Shown: positions 1 to 8,124 of the stretch, in pieces
How positions within the stretch are numbered: the stretch's first letter is position 1
How the letters are laid out: each line of letters begins with the position of its first letter
Assembly (NCBI RefSeq): GCF_900104695.1
Contig: NZ_FNSW01000001.1
Coordinates: 62,001-126,000 of the forward strand
Direction: 5' to 3'
DNA: 64,000 nucleotides
Source: Paenibacillus sp. GP183
GTDB lineage: Bacteria > Bacillota > Bacilli > Paenibacillales > NBRC-103111
Translations under genes and position numbers: made by a program
Notes under the pieces: model-generated
What the model was told of the DNA's origin: nothing
Database searches by the model: none
The model's input: only the letters and a program-made list of their open reading frames with translations

Positions 1-683
1 GCGGAAACGTGATCAATCCGGACGATATAGTCGGAGAGTTCGGAGCGGATACACTGCGCATGTATGAAATGTTCATGGGTCCGCTTGAAGCAACGAAACC
101 ATGGAATTCGACGGGTGTTGAAGGGATTTATCGTTTCCTCAACCGAGCCTGGAGATTGATTGTCAATGAAGAAGGCGGATTGCAGAGCAAAATCAGCCCG
201 GATGAATTACTAGGCAGCGACGCCTTCAAGCGCACTTGGCACCGGACGGTCAAAAAATTGACCGAGGATTATGAAGCTCTTCGCTTTAATACCTCGATCA
301 GTCAATTGATGATTTTTGTCAATGAGGCTTATAAAACCGAGCGTCTTCCGCTGGAAGCTATGAAGCATTTTGTCCAACTGCTTTCACCTATCGCTCCTCA
401 TTTGGCCGAAGAGCTGTGGCAGAAGCTTGGCGGAACAGACAGCATCACATATGTGCCTTGGCCAGCTTATGACGAAGCCTGGACAGTCGATAACGAAGTC
501 GAGATCGTCGTTCAAGTGAACGGCAAGATTGTGGATCGCGCCTTGATTTCCAAGGATATGGAAGAATCCGCCATGCAGGAGCTTGCGCTTGGGCTTGATA
601 AAGTCAAAGAGGCGAGCACTGGGAAAGCCGTTCGCAAAGTCATTGTGGTCAAAGGAAAATTGGTTAATATCGTAGTCGGTTAA
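1..683 (+). CDS. leuS: Leucyl-tRNA synthetase, C-terminal part (5' end outside window)
   Basis: Charges tRNA-Leu with leucine in the cytoplasm. The reading frame is open at the window edge, and the first codons read GNVINPDDIV, the conserved stretch directly after the KMSKS loop of class Ia synthetases. The rest is the helical anticodon-binding domain (for example TKPWNSTGVEGIYRFLNRAWR) and the small C-terminal domain ending KVIVVKGKLVNIVV, which is typical of bacterial LeuRS. About 226 residues of a protein usually near 810 are present. It converges on comER with only 4 bases between the stop codons, so no separate terminator fits between them. Identification is secure. Confidence 0.95.
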   Translation, partial: GNVINPDDIVGEFGADTLRMYEMFMGPLEATKPWNSTGVEGIYRFLNRAWRLIVNEEGGLQSKISPDELLGSDAFKRTWHRTVKKLTEDYEALRFNTSISQLMIFVNEAYKTERLPLEAMKHFVQLLSPIAPHLAEELWQKLGGTDSITYVPWPAYDEAWTVDNEVEIVVQVNGKIVDRALISKDMEESAMQELALGLDKVKEASTGKAVRKVIVVKGKLVNIVVG

Positions 684-687
684 TCAC

Positions 688-1518
688 TTATACCTTAAAG
701 CCAAGTGAAATTTCGGACTTGTCCAGGTCCTCTTTGTATTTGGTGTGAGTGGCCTGCACAACACGGTTAAACACACCTTGCAGCTCACTCTGCAGAACGC
801 TGATGCCTTCAGCGGTAACCCCGCCAGGAACGCTTACGCGCTGCTGGAGAGCTACAGGTGTAAAACCACCGGTTGTGAGGAGTTTTCCAGTACCCAGTAT
901 CATCTCACTGGCTAAAAGCCTGGCTTCAGCATAGGGAATCCCGGTTTCCTTCACAGCAGCATCAATAAAGCACTGAATCAAAAAGCTAAAAAAAGCAGGG
1001 CCGCAGCTCGACAAATCCGAGCATATGCGAGTGTTCTCTTCAGCTATACGGATAGGCGAGCTAATGTGCGCCAGGAGATGTTCCAGCAGCACTTGATCAT
1101 CGTTGTCTATTCGGCTTCCGTACATGCACAGCGCGGCCCCGCTTAATACATAGTTCGTTATGCTTGGAATCACCTTGCTGATTTTGGCCGGCAGCAGCTG
1201 TTCCAATTGACTGATTGCTACCACGCTTGTAATCGAAACTACGATTTGACTGGGCAGCAATGCCAATTGAATCTCGTCAATCACCTTTTTGTATTCTCCG
1301 GGCTTGATGCAAAGGAAGATCAGGTCGCTTTTACTCACCACATCTATATTGGATTGTGCCCGCTCCAGCCCCGGATATAGCTTTGCAAGCTGATCCACCT
1401 TATCCGGAGTTCGATTGCTGGCGATAATTTGCTTCGGATCCAATGCTCCAGATTGAATGAAAGCCTCGATGAGTATACTCCCCATGCTCCCGGTACCAAT
1501 GAATCCCGCTATCATCAT
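688..1518 (-). CDS. comER: ComER, ProC-like late competence protein
   Basis: Member of the pyrroline-5-carboxylate reductase family that lies divergent from comEA in Bacillus-type genomes; its own biochemical role is not firmly known. The N-terminus is a Rossmann dinucleotide-binding motif (GFIGTGSMG), and the C-terminal half has the ProC dimerisation pattern (SSCGPAFF, then LQQRVSVPGGVTAEGI). The start at 1518 (MMIAGF) is chosen because GAGGGGG lies 6 bases upstream; an in-frame ATG nine codons further out has no ribosome binding site. The product is 276 residues. It is transcribed away from comEA, from a shared intergenic region of about 110 bases. Confidence 0.85.
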   Translation of the reverse strand: MMIAGFIGTGSMGSILIEAFIQSGALDPKQIIASNRTPDKVDQLAKLYPGLERAQSNIDVVSKSDLIFLCIKPGEYKKVIDEIQLALLPSQIVVSITSVVAISQLEQLLPAKISKVIPSITNYVLSGAALCMYGSRIDNDDQVLLEHLLAHISSPIRIAEENTRICSDLSSCGPAFFSFLIQCFIDAAVKETGIPYAEARLLASEMILGTGKLLTTGGFTPVALQQRVSVPGGVTAEGISVLQSELQGVFNRVVQATHTKYKEDLDKSEISLGFKV

Positions 1519-1629
1519 GAAATCCCCCTCGAAAAAGTCAAACATTTTATCTCATTATCAAATGGGTCTGGCCTGTGACAATATATATGAAAAAGTTAAT
1601 TTTTATATGCCAATGGAAGGAGGGAATTT

Positions 1630-2229
1630 GTGATTTTATTCCTAAAAAAGAGCAGGAATACGATGCTGGCATCGGCTGCAGTTTTATTTCTCATTGTACT
1701 TGTTTGGCGTTATGGACAGGGTAGGAATATTGCTTTACAGACGGGCTTTAAGCCTGTAAATGAACAGATGCAGCAGTTGATTGACCAGGGGAAAGAACAA
1801 GCCCCAGTGCGATCCAACAGTGATAAAACATTAAACACCCCAGGCGCATCAAAAAGTGAATCCAAGCCGACTTCTACCCCAATAGCATCCAAAAGTGAAT
1901 CAGAGCAAGCTGCAATCCCAGACGCATCAAAAAGTAGATCAAAGCCAGCTGCCTCCCCAAAAGCGTCCAAATCGACAAGTCCATCGAGTGCTCCGTCATC
2001 CATTCCTAAAACAGCTGCCAAAACAACCGACAAGATAGACTTGAACTCGGCAACCTTGGAGCAACTGGATGCTCTCCCCGGAATAGGAGAAAGCAAGGCA
2101 AAAGCCATACTGGCCTACCGGAAGGAAAAAGGAAGCTTTACAAAAATCGAGCAGCTGCTTGAGATTAAAGGAATCAGCGAGAAAATGCTGGCTGCATTAA
2201 AATCCTCGATCTATATCGGTCCGCGTTGA
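1630..2229 (+). CDS. comEA: ComEA, membrane-anchored DNA receptor for transformation
   Basis: Binds incoming double-stranded DNA at the cell surface during competence and hands it to ComEC. The 199-residue protein has an N-terminal membrane anchor (about residues 12-28), a linker rich in Ser, Lys, Pro and Ala, and a C-terminal helix-hairpin-helix DNA-binding domain (about 135-199, with LDALPGIGESKAKAI and LLEIKGISEKM). The linker carries four imperfect copies of an ASKSxSKP unit encoded by direct DNA repeats near 1845-1990. The start is GTG behind GGAAGGAGGG. comEB and comEC follow on the same strand. Confidence 0.9.
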   Translation: MILFLKKSRNTMLASAAVLFLIVLVWRYGQGRNIALQTGFKPVNEQMQQLIDQGKEQAPVRSNSDKTLNTPGASKSESKPTSTPIASKSESEQAAIPDASKSRSKPAASPKASKSTSPSSAPSSIPKTAAKTTDKIDLNSATLEQLDALPGIGESKAKAILAYRKEKGSFTKIEQLLEIKGISEKMLAALKSSIYIGPR

Positions 2230-2370
2230 GACAGCCTTTTCAATTCGAAGGTTTTATGAGAAAATAGCGAGGAAATGATTTGAATGTCAATCGGAATCTA
2301 GAACATGGACGACATCTGTTATGATCTGAATCAGGCCATTGCAGCAAGCCAAAAATAACGGAGGAAGTCA

Positions 2371-2883
2371 ATGACAAACCGTAAAGATTGGGATACATAT
2401 TTCATGGACATCGCCTACATGGCTTCCACCCGTTCGCAGTGCAACCGCAGGCATGTTGGAGCCGTATTGGTACAAGGCAAAAAGCTGTTGGGAACCGCCT
2501 ATAACGGCGCACCCATGGGCATCCCGGACTGCTCGGAAGCAGGCTGCATGCTGGTCGAGGAAATCGAGCTCAAAATAGTGGACGGCCAGGAAGAAGTTAT
2601 TCGCAAGCAGCGCTGTATCCGCACGATTCATGCTGAGCAGAATTTGCTGCTTTTTACAGATCGAGAGGACCGCGAGGGCTCCACTGTTTACGTCACGGAC
2701 CAACCGTGCTGGACCTGTGGCAATATGCTGGCCAACAGCGGAGTGACGGAAATAGTGTATCACCGCCCCTACCTCAAAGACAGCGACAAGGTCATTTACC
2801 TCATGAAGCACCGCGACATTTCTTTTCGCCGCATGGATGCCTATGTGCCGCCTCCAGGAGTTATAGAGCAAGTTAGCAAATAG
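2371..2883 (+). CDS. comEB: ComEB, deoxycytidylate (dCMP) deaminase
   Basis: Converts dCMP to dUMP, feeding dTMP synthesis; it sits in the comE cluster but is generally not needed for DNA uptake. The 170-residue product shows the zinc-dependent cytidine deaminase signature: H87-A-E89 (TIHAEQN) as zinc ligand and proton shuttle, and P-C113-x2-C116 (PCWTCGNML) as the other ligands. Extra cysteines and histidines in RSQCNRRHVG and CSEAGC match the second zinc site of dCMP deaminases. The ATG lies behind GGAGGAAG. A strong hairpin terminator follows. Confidence 0.92.
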   Translation: MTNRKDWDTYFMDIAYMASTRSQCNRRHVGAVLVQGKKLLGTAYNGAPMGIPDCSEAGCMLVEEIELKIVDGQEEVIRKQRCIRTIHAEQNLLLFTDREDREGSTVYVTDQPCWTCGNMLANSGVTEIVYHRPYLKDSDKVIYLMKHRDISFRRMDAYVPPPGVIEQVSK

Positions 2884-2939
2884 ATTATGGGAGTAGAAAA
2901 AGTAACAGAAACAAGACACAAAAGCAATAAAACATGAGG

Positions 2940-2990
2940 AAGAACCTCTTTCAGCACGGTGTTGCCGTGAGGAAAGGGGTTCTTTTATTT
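2940..2990 (+). terminator. Rho-independent terminator after comEB
   Basis: Arms at 2940-2959 and 2965-2984 pair over 20 positions with three mismatched or G-T positions and a 5-base loop; a T-rich tract follows. Confidence 0.8.
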
Positions 2991-2992
2991 TG

Positions 2993-3195
2993 TCTCATGC
3001 TGGAACGATGAAAAATATACTTCTTCCAGCATGAGATTTAGAGAGGAGGAATCTCTGGAAAGATCTTTTTCATCGTTCCAGAGGCCAATATGCCTCCAAT
3101 AAAGCCCAACCAGGGGCTGCAAAGATGGTTTTCATTCTTGTGGAGAGATTGGCGATGTAGCTCCAATGTGGAAGAATGTTTTTCATGCTTCCACA
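2993..3195. repeat. Cluster of palindromic repeats (TGGAA-n-GATG type), cluster A
   Basis: Fills the gap between the comEB terminator and comEC. Clear copies are a 13-bp perfect inverted repeat with arms 2993-3005 and 3024-3036; a second with arms 3053-3064 and 3072-3083; and a third with arms 3167-3178 and 3184-3195. A decayed copy lies near 3115-3146. Each has the plan TGGAA-C/A-GATG, an A/T spacer, CAT-n-TTCCA. The same unit recurs at 15074-15267. No gene is seen in 2991-3300. Confidence 0.7.
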
Positions 3196-3339
3196 AATTC
3201 TCACGATGCTGCTTTTGCAAAACTAACTAGTTTGAGGTCGTTAAATTGAAATTACAAATTTGTGAAATGAAGGGACTTACGTAATGTATAAGATAAGCGC
3301 AGCGTCTGAATGGAGTTACCTGAGTGGAGGGGGAGCAGC

Positions 3340-4653
3340 ATGAAGCGTCCAATCGTGCTTTTCGTGTGCCTGTGGATAACAGGCTACGTGCTAGCGATCT
3401 ACACGACAATCCCGTGGCTGTCGCTGCCCTCGAGCCTGCTTCTGGCCGGAGCCGCAGCAGCCTGGTTCCTGCTCCGGCTGCCCGCCGGGCTGCCGGTCTG
3501 CGCCCTCCTGCTGGTCGCCGTATCCTGCGGATACTGGCAATGGGCCGACCAGCGTAACGTCACCGCTCTGCCACAGCAGCAGCAGCGGCAGAGCGAGCCC
3601 GCGGCCGCCGCGCTGAGCGGCCGGATAGCCGGCCCTGTCACTGTCGATGGCGACAGGGCCAGCTTCGCTGTGGAAGCGGAATCCATCCGCTTCCCGGAAG
3701 AGAACGCGCTCCCCATGCGGGGAGAGCGCGTTCAGGTGTCGCTGCGCCTGCTCCGCCCGGAGACCGCCCGCAACTTCGGCGGCTTCGATTACCGCCGCTA
3801 CCTGCGCCTGCACCATACCCATTGGCTGATGACAGCCAAAGGTACGGACCAGGCTCAGGTCGAGCCCGCCGCGCTGCGCTTCGGAGTCGCCTTGCTGCTG
3901 CGCTGGAACGACGAGCTGCGCCTGGCTTTGGACGGGCGCATGAACAGCATCTTCCCCGAGCGGCAGGCGGGGATGATGAAGGCGATGCTGATCGGCCTGC
4001 AGGACGATCAGAACCCGGATCGCTTCCAGCAATTTTCCGAACGGGGCTTAACGCACATCCTGGCGATTTCGGGACTCAATGTAGCCGTGTTTTTGGCGGT
4101 ATTCATAGGAATCATGCGCAAACTCGGATTGGCCAAAGAAACTTACCTGCTGTACGCCATGCTGCTGCTGCCATTTTACATTCTGATTACCGGAGCTTCG
4201 CCCTCCATCGTTCGTGCCGGACTCATGGCCATGATTGCCCTTTATGCGGCCAGGCGGGGGCTGCTAAAGGATGCCTTCCACATAACCGCGCTGGTCGCAT
4301 GGCTGATGCTCCTTTGGAATCCATATTACTTACTCGATGTCAGCTTTCAGCTGTCCTTTCTGGTTACGCTTGGCCTCATCCTCGGTGTTACCCGAGTGAG
4401 TAATTTGCTTCCCGTCTCATCCCCGGTCATCAGGAATGCTTTAGCGATAACGATCGTTTCACAGCTCATTTCTTTTCCGATTTCGATTTATTACTTCAAT
4501 CAATTTTCATTGCTCTCCTGGGCAGCCAATACGGTTCTCGTTCCCCTGATCAGCCTTGTGGTTTTTCCGATGGGATTTAGCAGCCTTAGCTTTGGGCCTC
4601 GTTTATGTGCCGCTTGGGAAAGCAATCGCCTTTCTTTTATCCTTTTTGAATGA
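3340..4653 (+). CDS. comEC: ComEC/Rec2 DNA channel, N-terminal part (frameshifted)
   Basis: ComEC forms the membrane channel that carries single-stranded DNA into the cell during transformation. This part holds the N-terminal membrane segments, the DUF4131-type soluble region and most of the Competence domain (for example LTHILAISGLNVAVF and ITGASPSIVRAGLMAM). The ATG at 3340 has GGAGGGGG six bases upstream, which is better than the ATG at 3310. Homology is lost after FPMG (4575): the true continuation LAALALGLVYVPLG lies in the next frame, so one T in the TTT at 4576-4578 looks extra. The frame then runs on to a stop at 4653 without meaning. Bases 3430-3960 are markedly GC-rich compared with the neighbours. 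Confidence 0.85.
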   Translation: MKRPIVLFVCLWITGYVLAIYTTIPWLSLPSSLLLAGAAAAWFLLRLPAGLPVCALLLVAVSCGYWQWADQRNVTALPQQQQRQSEPAAAALSGRIAGPVTVDGDRASFAVEAESIRFPEENALPMRGERVQVSLRLLRPETARNFGGFDYRRYLRLHHTHWLMTAKGTDQAQVEPAALRFGVALLLRWNDELRLALDGRMNSIFPERQAGMMKAMLIGLQDDQNPDRFQQFSERGLTHILAISGLNVAVFLAVFIGIMRKLGLAKETYLLYAMLLLPFYILITGASPSIVRAGLMAMIALYAARRGLLKDAFHITALVAWLMLLWNPYYLLDVSFQLSFLVTLGLILGVTRVSNLLPVSSPVIRNALAITIVSQLISFPISIYYFNQFSLLSWAANTVLVPLISLVVFPMGFSSLSFGPRLCAAWESNRLSFILFE

Positions 4654-5863
4654 CGGGATCTTCGCTGTTACTGATTTTCTGCAAAGTCTTCGCTCCCTTC
4701 AAACTATTTGGCCTTCCCCGGACATAACCTGGATCGCGGCTTATTACACTTTTCTGGCTCTTCTGTACCTCCTATGGAAAAAAATAAAACAGGCTAAGGC
4801 AGCCAAGCTATACCTTGACTTTTTACATGGAGATTCCGCCCCATCAGAGCCAGCCGCTCCTTTTGACCCGAATCAAATTTCATTAACCGCTGATCCGATC
4901 CGGCAGCTGTTCAGGCTACGGATCTTTCTTCTCTTCACAATATCCGGCTTTGCTTTGCTCCTGTTTATCGGCTACACTCCGGACCGCTTCAGCAGGAATG
5001 GACTCGTCCAGTTTATGGATGTAGGGCAAGGGGACAGCATATTGATCCGCACACCCGAAGGGAAGCATATCCTGATCGATGGCGGCGGTACGCTCAGCTT
5101 TCACAAACCAGGCGAAGATTGGAAAATCCGCAGAGATCCTTATGAGGTAGGCCGCAAGCTGCTGGTTCCATTATTGAAAAAGCGCGGTGTCCACCAGCTC
5201 GATACGCTGATCCTTACACACCAGGATGCCGACCACAGCGGCGGGCTGCAGGCCGTATTGGAACAAATACCCGTCAAGCAATGTTTATTTAACGGAACGC
5301 TTAAACCGAATGAGGGTCTAAAGAAATTATTCAGAACGGCATTAAAACGAAATATCCCTTTGATAGCCGCTGATCCAAGCCACATTATGTCCATGGATGC
5401 AGGAACCCAAATACAGTTTCTATATCCGTTTCTAGCCGAGAACAATCAAATCCGGGTTGAAGCTCAGCAAAACAATCAATCCCTTGTTTTTCTTTTGCAA
5501 ATGGAGGCTACAAGGTGGTTGTTTACAGGAGATATGGAGATGAGCGCGGAGGCGCTTTTATTAAAAGCATGGAAAGGAGAGACTGAAAGGCCACCCTCAG
5601 TTGCTGCGAATGTTTCTATTGATGTATTAAAAGTAGCGCATCATGGAAGTAAAACCTCAAGCACTGAAGAATGGCTTAAATACTGGAATCCACGTTATGC
5701 GGTTATCTCAGTTGGAGCTATAAACAGCTATGGTCATCCTTCACTCGAGGTGATCGAACGCCTCAGAGAACATCAGATAGGTGTATTTCGTACGGATCAA
5801 ATGGGAGAGGTTCAAATTGGGGTTCGAAAGGGTTCTCTGTTTCAACGCATAAAACTGCAGTGA
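4556..5863 (+). CDS. comEC: ComEC/Rec2, C-terminal part with metallo-beta-lactamase domain (frameshifted)
   Basis: Continuation of comEC in frame 2, with meaningful homology from about 4577. It begins with the last Competence-domain membrane helices (ALGLVYVPLGKAIAF). After a transmembrane segment near 4920-4980 comes a metallo-beta-lactamase fold, thought to act as the nuclease that degrades the non-transported strand: FMDVGQGDSILI, LILTHQDADHSGG, LFTGDME and VLKVAHHGSKTSS. The upstream TTG has no proper ribosome binding site, so this is not an independent gene. If the frameshift is real, ComEC is broken; if it is a sequencing error, the intact protein spans 3340-5863, about 840 residues. 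Confidence 0.85.
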   Translation: MWFFRWDLAALALGLVYVPLGKAIAFLLSFLNDGIFAVTDFLQSLRSLQTIWPSPDITWIAAYYTFLALLYLLWKKIKQAKAAKLYLDFLHGDSAPSEPAAPFDPNQISLTADPIRQLFRLRIFLLFTISGFALLLFIGYTPDRFSRNGLVQFMDVGQGDSILIRTPEGKHILIDGGGTLSFHKPGEDWKIRRDPYEVGRKLLVPLLKKRGVHQLDTLILTHQDADHSGGLQAVLEQIPVKQCLFNGTLKPNEGLKKLFRTALKRNIPLIAADPSHIMSMDAGTQIQFLYPFLAENNQIRVEAQQNNQSLVFLLQMEATRWLFTGDMEMSAEALLLKAWKGETERPPSVAANVSIDVLKVAHHGSKTSSTEEWLKYWNPRYAVISVGAINSYGHPSLEVIERLREHQIGVFRTDQMGEVQIGVRKGSLFQRIKLQ

Positions 5864-5975
5864 AGAACAGTACTATAAAAACATAGTACTAGGTGACAAA
5901 GCTATCCATGTCTACAATGGTAGTTAGTCGGGAGGCCCGCTTTCGAAGAGGCCGCTTATATGGAGCTGATTCATT

Positions 5976-6001
5976 TGAAACTTTTTGAATCGTCATTCGT
6001 C
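5976..6001 (+). promoter_or_regulatory. ECF-type promoter upstream of the sigma factor gene
   Basis: TGAAAC at 5976-5981, a 16-base spacer that begins TTTTT, then CGTC at 5998-6001. This is the form recognised by SigW/SigM-class ECF sigma factors and suggests autoregulation of the sigma/anti-sigma pair that starts 158 bases downstream. The rest of 5864-6159 holds only a short inverted repeat (5870-5892) and no credible gene. Confidence 0.6.
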
Positions 6002-6159
6002 TACTTACAAAGGAGCTGTGACGGTGGATTTGGCATGCTTGCATGTATACCTATGTCAGGTTTTTTGCTATTCTTATATAGCATCCACAGTTTTACTATA
6101 AATGTGCAACATTATGAGCGGCAAGGCCGTCTATATGGTTGCAAGAGGGAGGGATCCCA

Positions 6160-6708
6160 ATGATAGCGCCCGAACTGGTCAGGAATGCCAAATCCGGTGA
6201 TCGAGAAGCTCTCATTACCCTGTTGCGCGAAATGGAAACACATGTTTATCGAACCGCCTATTATATCTTGGGGAATGAACAGGATGCCATGGACGCTTCT
6301 CAAGAGGCGCTTATCCGCATCTATACAAAAATTGATTCCTACGAAGAAAAGGCGCTTTTTAAAACATGGGTACAACGCATTGTAACTAATATTTGTATAG
6401 ATAAATTTCGCAAAGCCAAACCGACAATTTCCATAGACGAGCTTGAGATGAGTTTTACTTCGCACTCGAATGTCGAAGATGAAATTATGGGTGATTATTT
6501 GGCGAAGGATATCCGTGAGGCGATCGACAAGCTGCCGGAGCATCATCGTTCCGTAGTTGTGCTTCGCTATATGCAGGATTTTTCTTACCACGAAATCGCG
6601 GAGTCCCTTAATTTACCCTTAAACACGGTTAAGTCATATCTTTTCAGAGCAAGGCAGCAGTTGCAAACCTTACTCCAAGAATATCAGAAAGGAGGTGTTC
6701 GGGGATGA
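6160..6708 (+). CDS. ECF RNA polymerase sigma factor (SigW-like)
   Basis: Redirects RNA polymerase to extracytoplasmic-stress promoters. The 182 residues hold sigma region 2 (about 12-80, including LGNEQDAMDASQEAL for -10 recognition) and region 4 (about 128-178, with a helix-turn-helix around FSYHEIAESLNLPLNTVKSY). There is no region 1.1 or 3, as expected for group 4 sigma factors. The ATG at 6160 follows GAGGGAGGGA with good spacing; an in-frame TTG seven codons upstream is worse. It overlaps the anti-sigma gene by four bases (ATGA), so the two are translationally coupled. Confidence 0.9.
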   Translation: MIAPELVRNAKSGDREALITLLREMETHVYRTAYYILGNEQDAMDASQEALIRIYTKIDSYEEKALFKTWVQRIVTNICIDKFRKAKPTISIDELEMSFTSHSNVEDEIMGDYLAKDIREAIDKLPEHHRSVVVLRYMQDFSYHEIAESLNLPLNTVKSYLFRARQQLQTLLQEYQKGGVRG

Positions 6709-7922
6709 ATTGTCAAGAGGTGATCGAGTTCATGCAAAGACAACTGGACGGAGATTTGGATGCTCAGGAAGAAGCGCAGTTAGCTGACCACCTGAAGCTT
6801 TGTTCAGAATGCGCGGAAATGCATCAACGGCTTAAGCAATTATCCAGCGAGCTGACAAATTTGCCTAAAGTAGTACCTGCCTACAGCTTGGTTGATGCCA
6901 TTTTGCCCAAGCTCGTTGAAATCGATATGCAAAATTCGGTTAACAGCCCAAGTAATCCAAATACAAATTACATACCAACTGCTGCTCAGGCGCCTCATTC
7001 AATCCCTAGGACACGTCGTTTCGGTTCGAGTTTTTCTTGGAGAGTAGCAGGGGGCGTAATTGCTGCTGGATTGGTGCTGGGTATCTTTTTATTCCAAACC
7101 AACCATTCAAGCTCCGATCAAGCTGACGGGTTGCTTGCTCCGCGCAACAAAGACCAAACGGCTTCCAGTGCTGCCGGCACTCAAAGTGCAGACAGCAAGA
7201 ATCCGGAAACCAAAGGGAAACTTAACGCGGACTCACCCAAAGCGTATGGGCCTGCTGCTTCCGCGTCAAATAAATTGGATAACTCCGCGCAAAGCGGGTC
7301 GAATTCAGCGGCACCCCATGCAACTGAAAAATCAGTTCAGCCTTCACAGAATCCGACTGCTAATAATGCTGCTAAACCTGATCAAAAAAGTACAGGGACA
7401 ACAGGAGCCTCAGGAACTACAGGAGCTACTGAAACCTCGGGAGTTGCAGGAGCTGACAAGTCATCAGCAACTCCAACGGCATCGGCACCTGCCAAAGGTC
7501 AAGAAAGCTCAGGTACCCAAGCAACTGCATCGCCGGCAATCGCCGTCGATCCGAAGGTTACGGATAAGCGAGGATCGACAGTCCAGCCTTCTCCTTTGCC
7601 TGCAGCTGCGGCAATCGCCTCACCAACTCCTGACCCAACAGGAAACCGAACGATGTCTATAGCTTCGCTTATGCCTGAAGAGACACTCCAATCGAAGGAC
7701 GGCAAATATTTGGCAGCTATCGAGCAGCATAAAGTGACAATTAAGAATCAAGATTCACAGGAAATCATTTTCACCTCCGAACGAGTTTGGAGAGAAACGG
7801 ACAAGGTTACTTTAATGGTATGGTCCGAAGACGGAAAACTGACCTATCAGGTTACTAATGATACCAGTACACAGAATTTTGAGATCGATGCTGTTCATAA
7901 ATCGGAAGCTTTACTGAAATAA
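6705..7922 (+). CDS. Anti-sigma factor with ZAS zinc-finger domain and long extracytoplasmic tail
   Basis: Probable membrane-bound inhibitor of the preceding sigma factor. The N-terminus has the zinc-associated anti-sigma motif H29-x3-C33-x2-C36 (HLKLCSECAEMHQRL). One transmembrane helix follows at about 113-131. The outside part (about 132-405) is first a low-complexity stretch of Ser, Thr, Ala, Gly, Gln and Pro with TGA/TGTTG-like repeats (about 225-260), then a compact C-terminal segment from about 320. The architecture implies release by regulated proteolysis, as for RsiW, but the long tail is not conserved and its signal is unknown. Confidence 0.85.
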   Translation: MNCQEVIEFMQRQLDGDLDAQEEAQLADHLKLCSECAEMHQRLKQLSSELTNLPKVVPAYSLVDAILPKLVEIDMQNSVNSPSNPNTNYIPTAAQAPHSIPRTRRFGSSFSWRVAGGVIAAGLVLGIFLFQTNHSSSDQADGLLAPRNKDQTASSAAGTQSADSKNPETKGKLNADSPKAYGPAASASNKLDNSAQSGSNSAAPHATEKSVQPSQNPTANNAAKPDQKSTGTTGASGTTGATETSGVAGADKSSATPTASAPAKGQESSGTQATASPAIAVDPKVTDKRGSTVQPSPLPAAAAIASPTPDPTGNRTMSIASLMPEETLQSKDGKYLAAIEQHKVTIKNQDSQEIIFTSERVWRETDKVTLMVWSEDGKLTYQVTNDTSTQNFEIDAVHKSEALLK

Positions 7923-8046
7923 TTCAGCAACACCCAGGCACCATTTGTAATCCTTAGCGTATGCTAAGATATGGATGAGGAAAGCTCGGTGTTACGGTCA
8001 CTTGGCACACGGTTTCTAGAGCCTTGCTGCCGGTGTTTAAATAAAG

Positions 8047-8100
8047 CAAAGGGATTGCGGCCAAAATCGGAATGATTTTGACGGAATCCCTTTGTTGTTG
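8047..8100 (+). terminator. Terminator-like hairpin between the anti-sigma gene and holA
   Basis: Arms 8047-8067 and 8075-8094 pair nearly completely, with a few internal mismatches, followed by a T/G-rich tract (TTGTTGG). It lies about 30 bases before holA. The stretch 7923-8046 holds a smaller 6-bp hairpin (about 7952-7967) and no gene. This could also be part of a holA leader. Confidence 0.5.
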
Positions 8101-8124
8101 GTAAGATGTAGTTGAGGTGGAATC

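Noticed and set aside
2993-3195. Possible CRISPR array
   Set aside because: The units are palindromic and uneven in spacing, without uniform spacers or cas genes.
3391-4032. 213-codon minus-strand frame over comEC
   Set aside because: Shadow produced by GC-rich comEC codons; no start site, and the plus strand clearly encodes ComEC.
5960-6163. 67-codon open frame upstream of the ECF sigma gene
   Set aside because: It spans the ECF promoter and the sigma gene leader, has no ribosome binding site, and its sequence has no coding character.
7060-7662. 200-codon frame inside the anti-sigma gene
   Set aside because: Out-of-frame reading of the low-complexity tail, rich in Arg, Gln and Leu; no start signal.
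7970-8040. GAGGAAAGCT stretch recalling the start of RNase P RNA
   Set aside because: The remaining conserved RNase P blocks are missing and the space is far too short.
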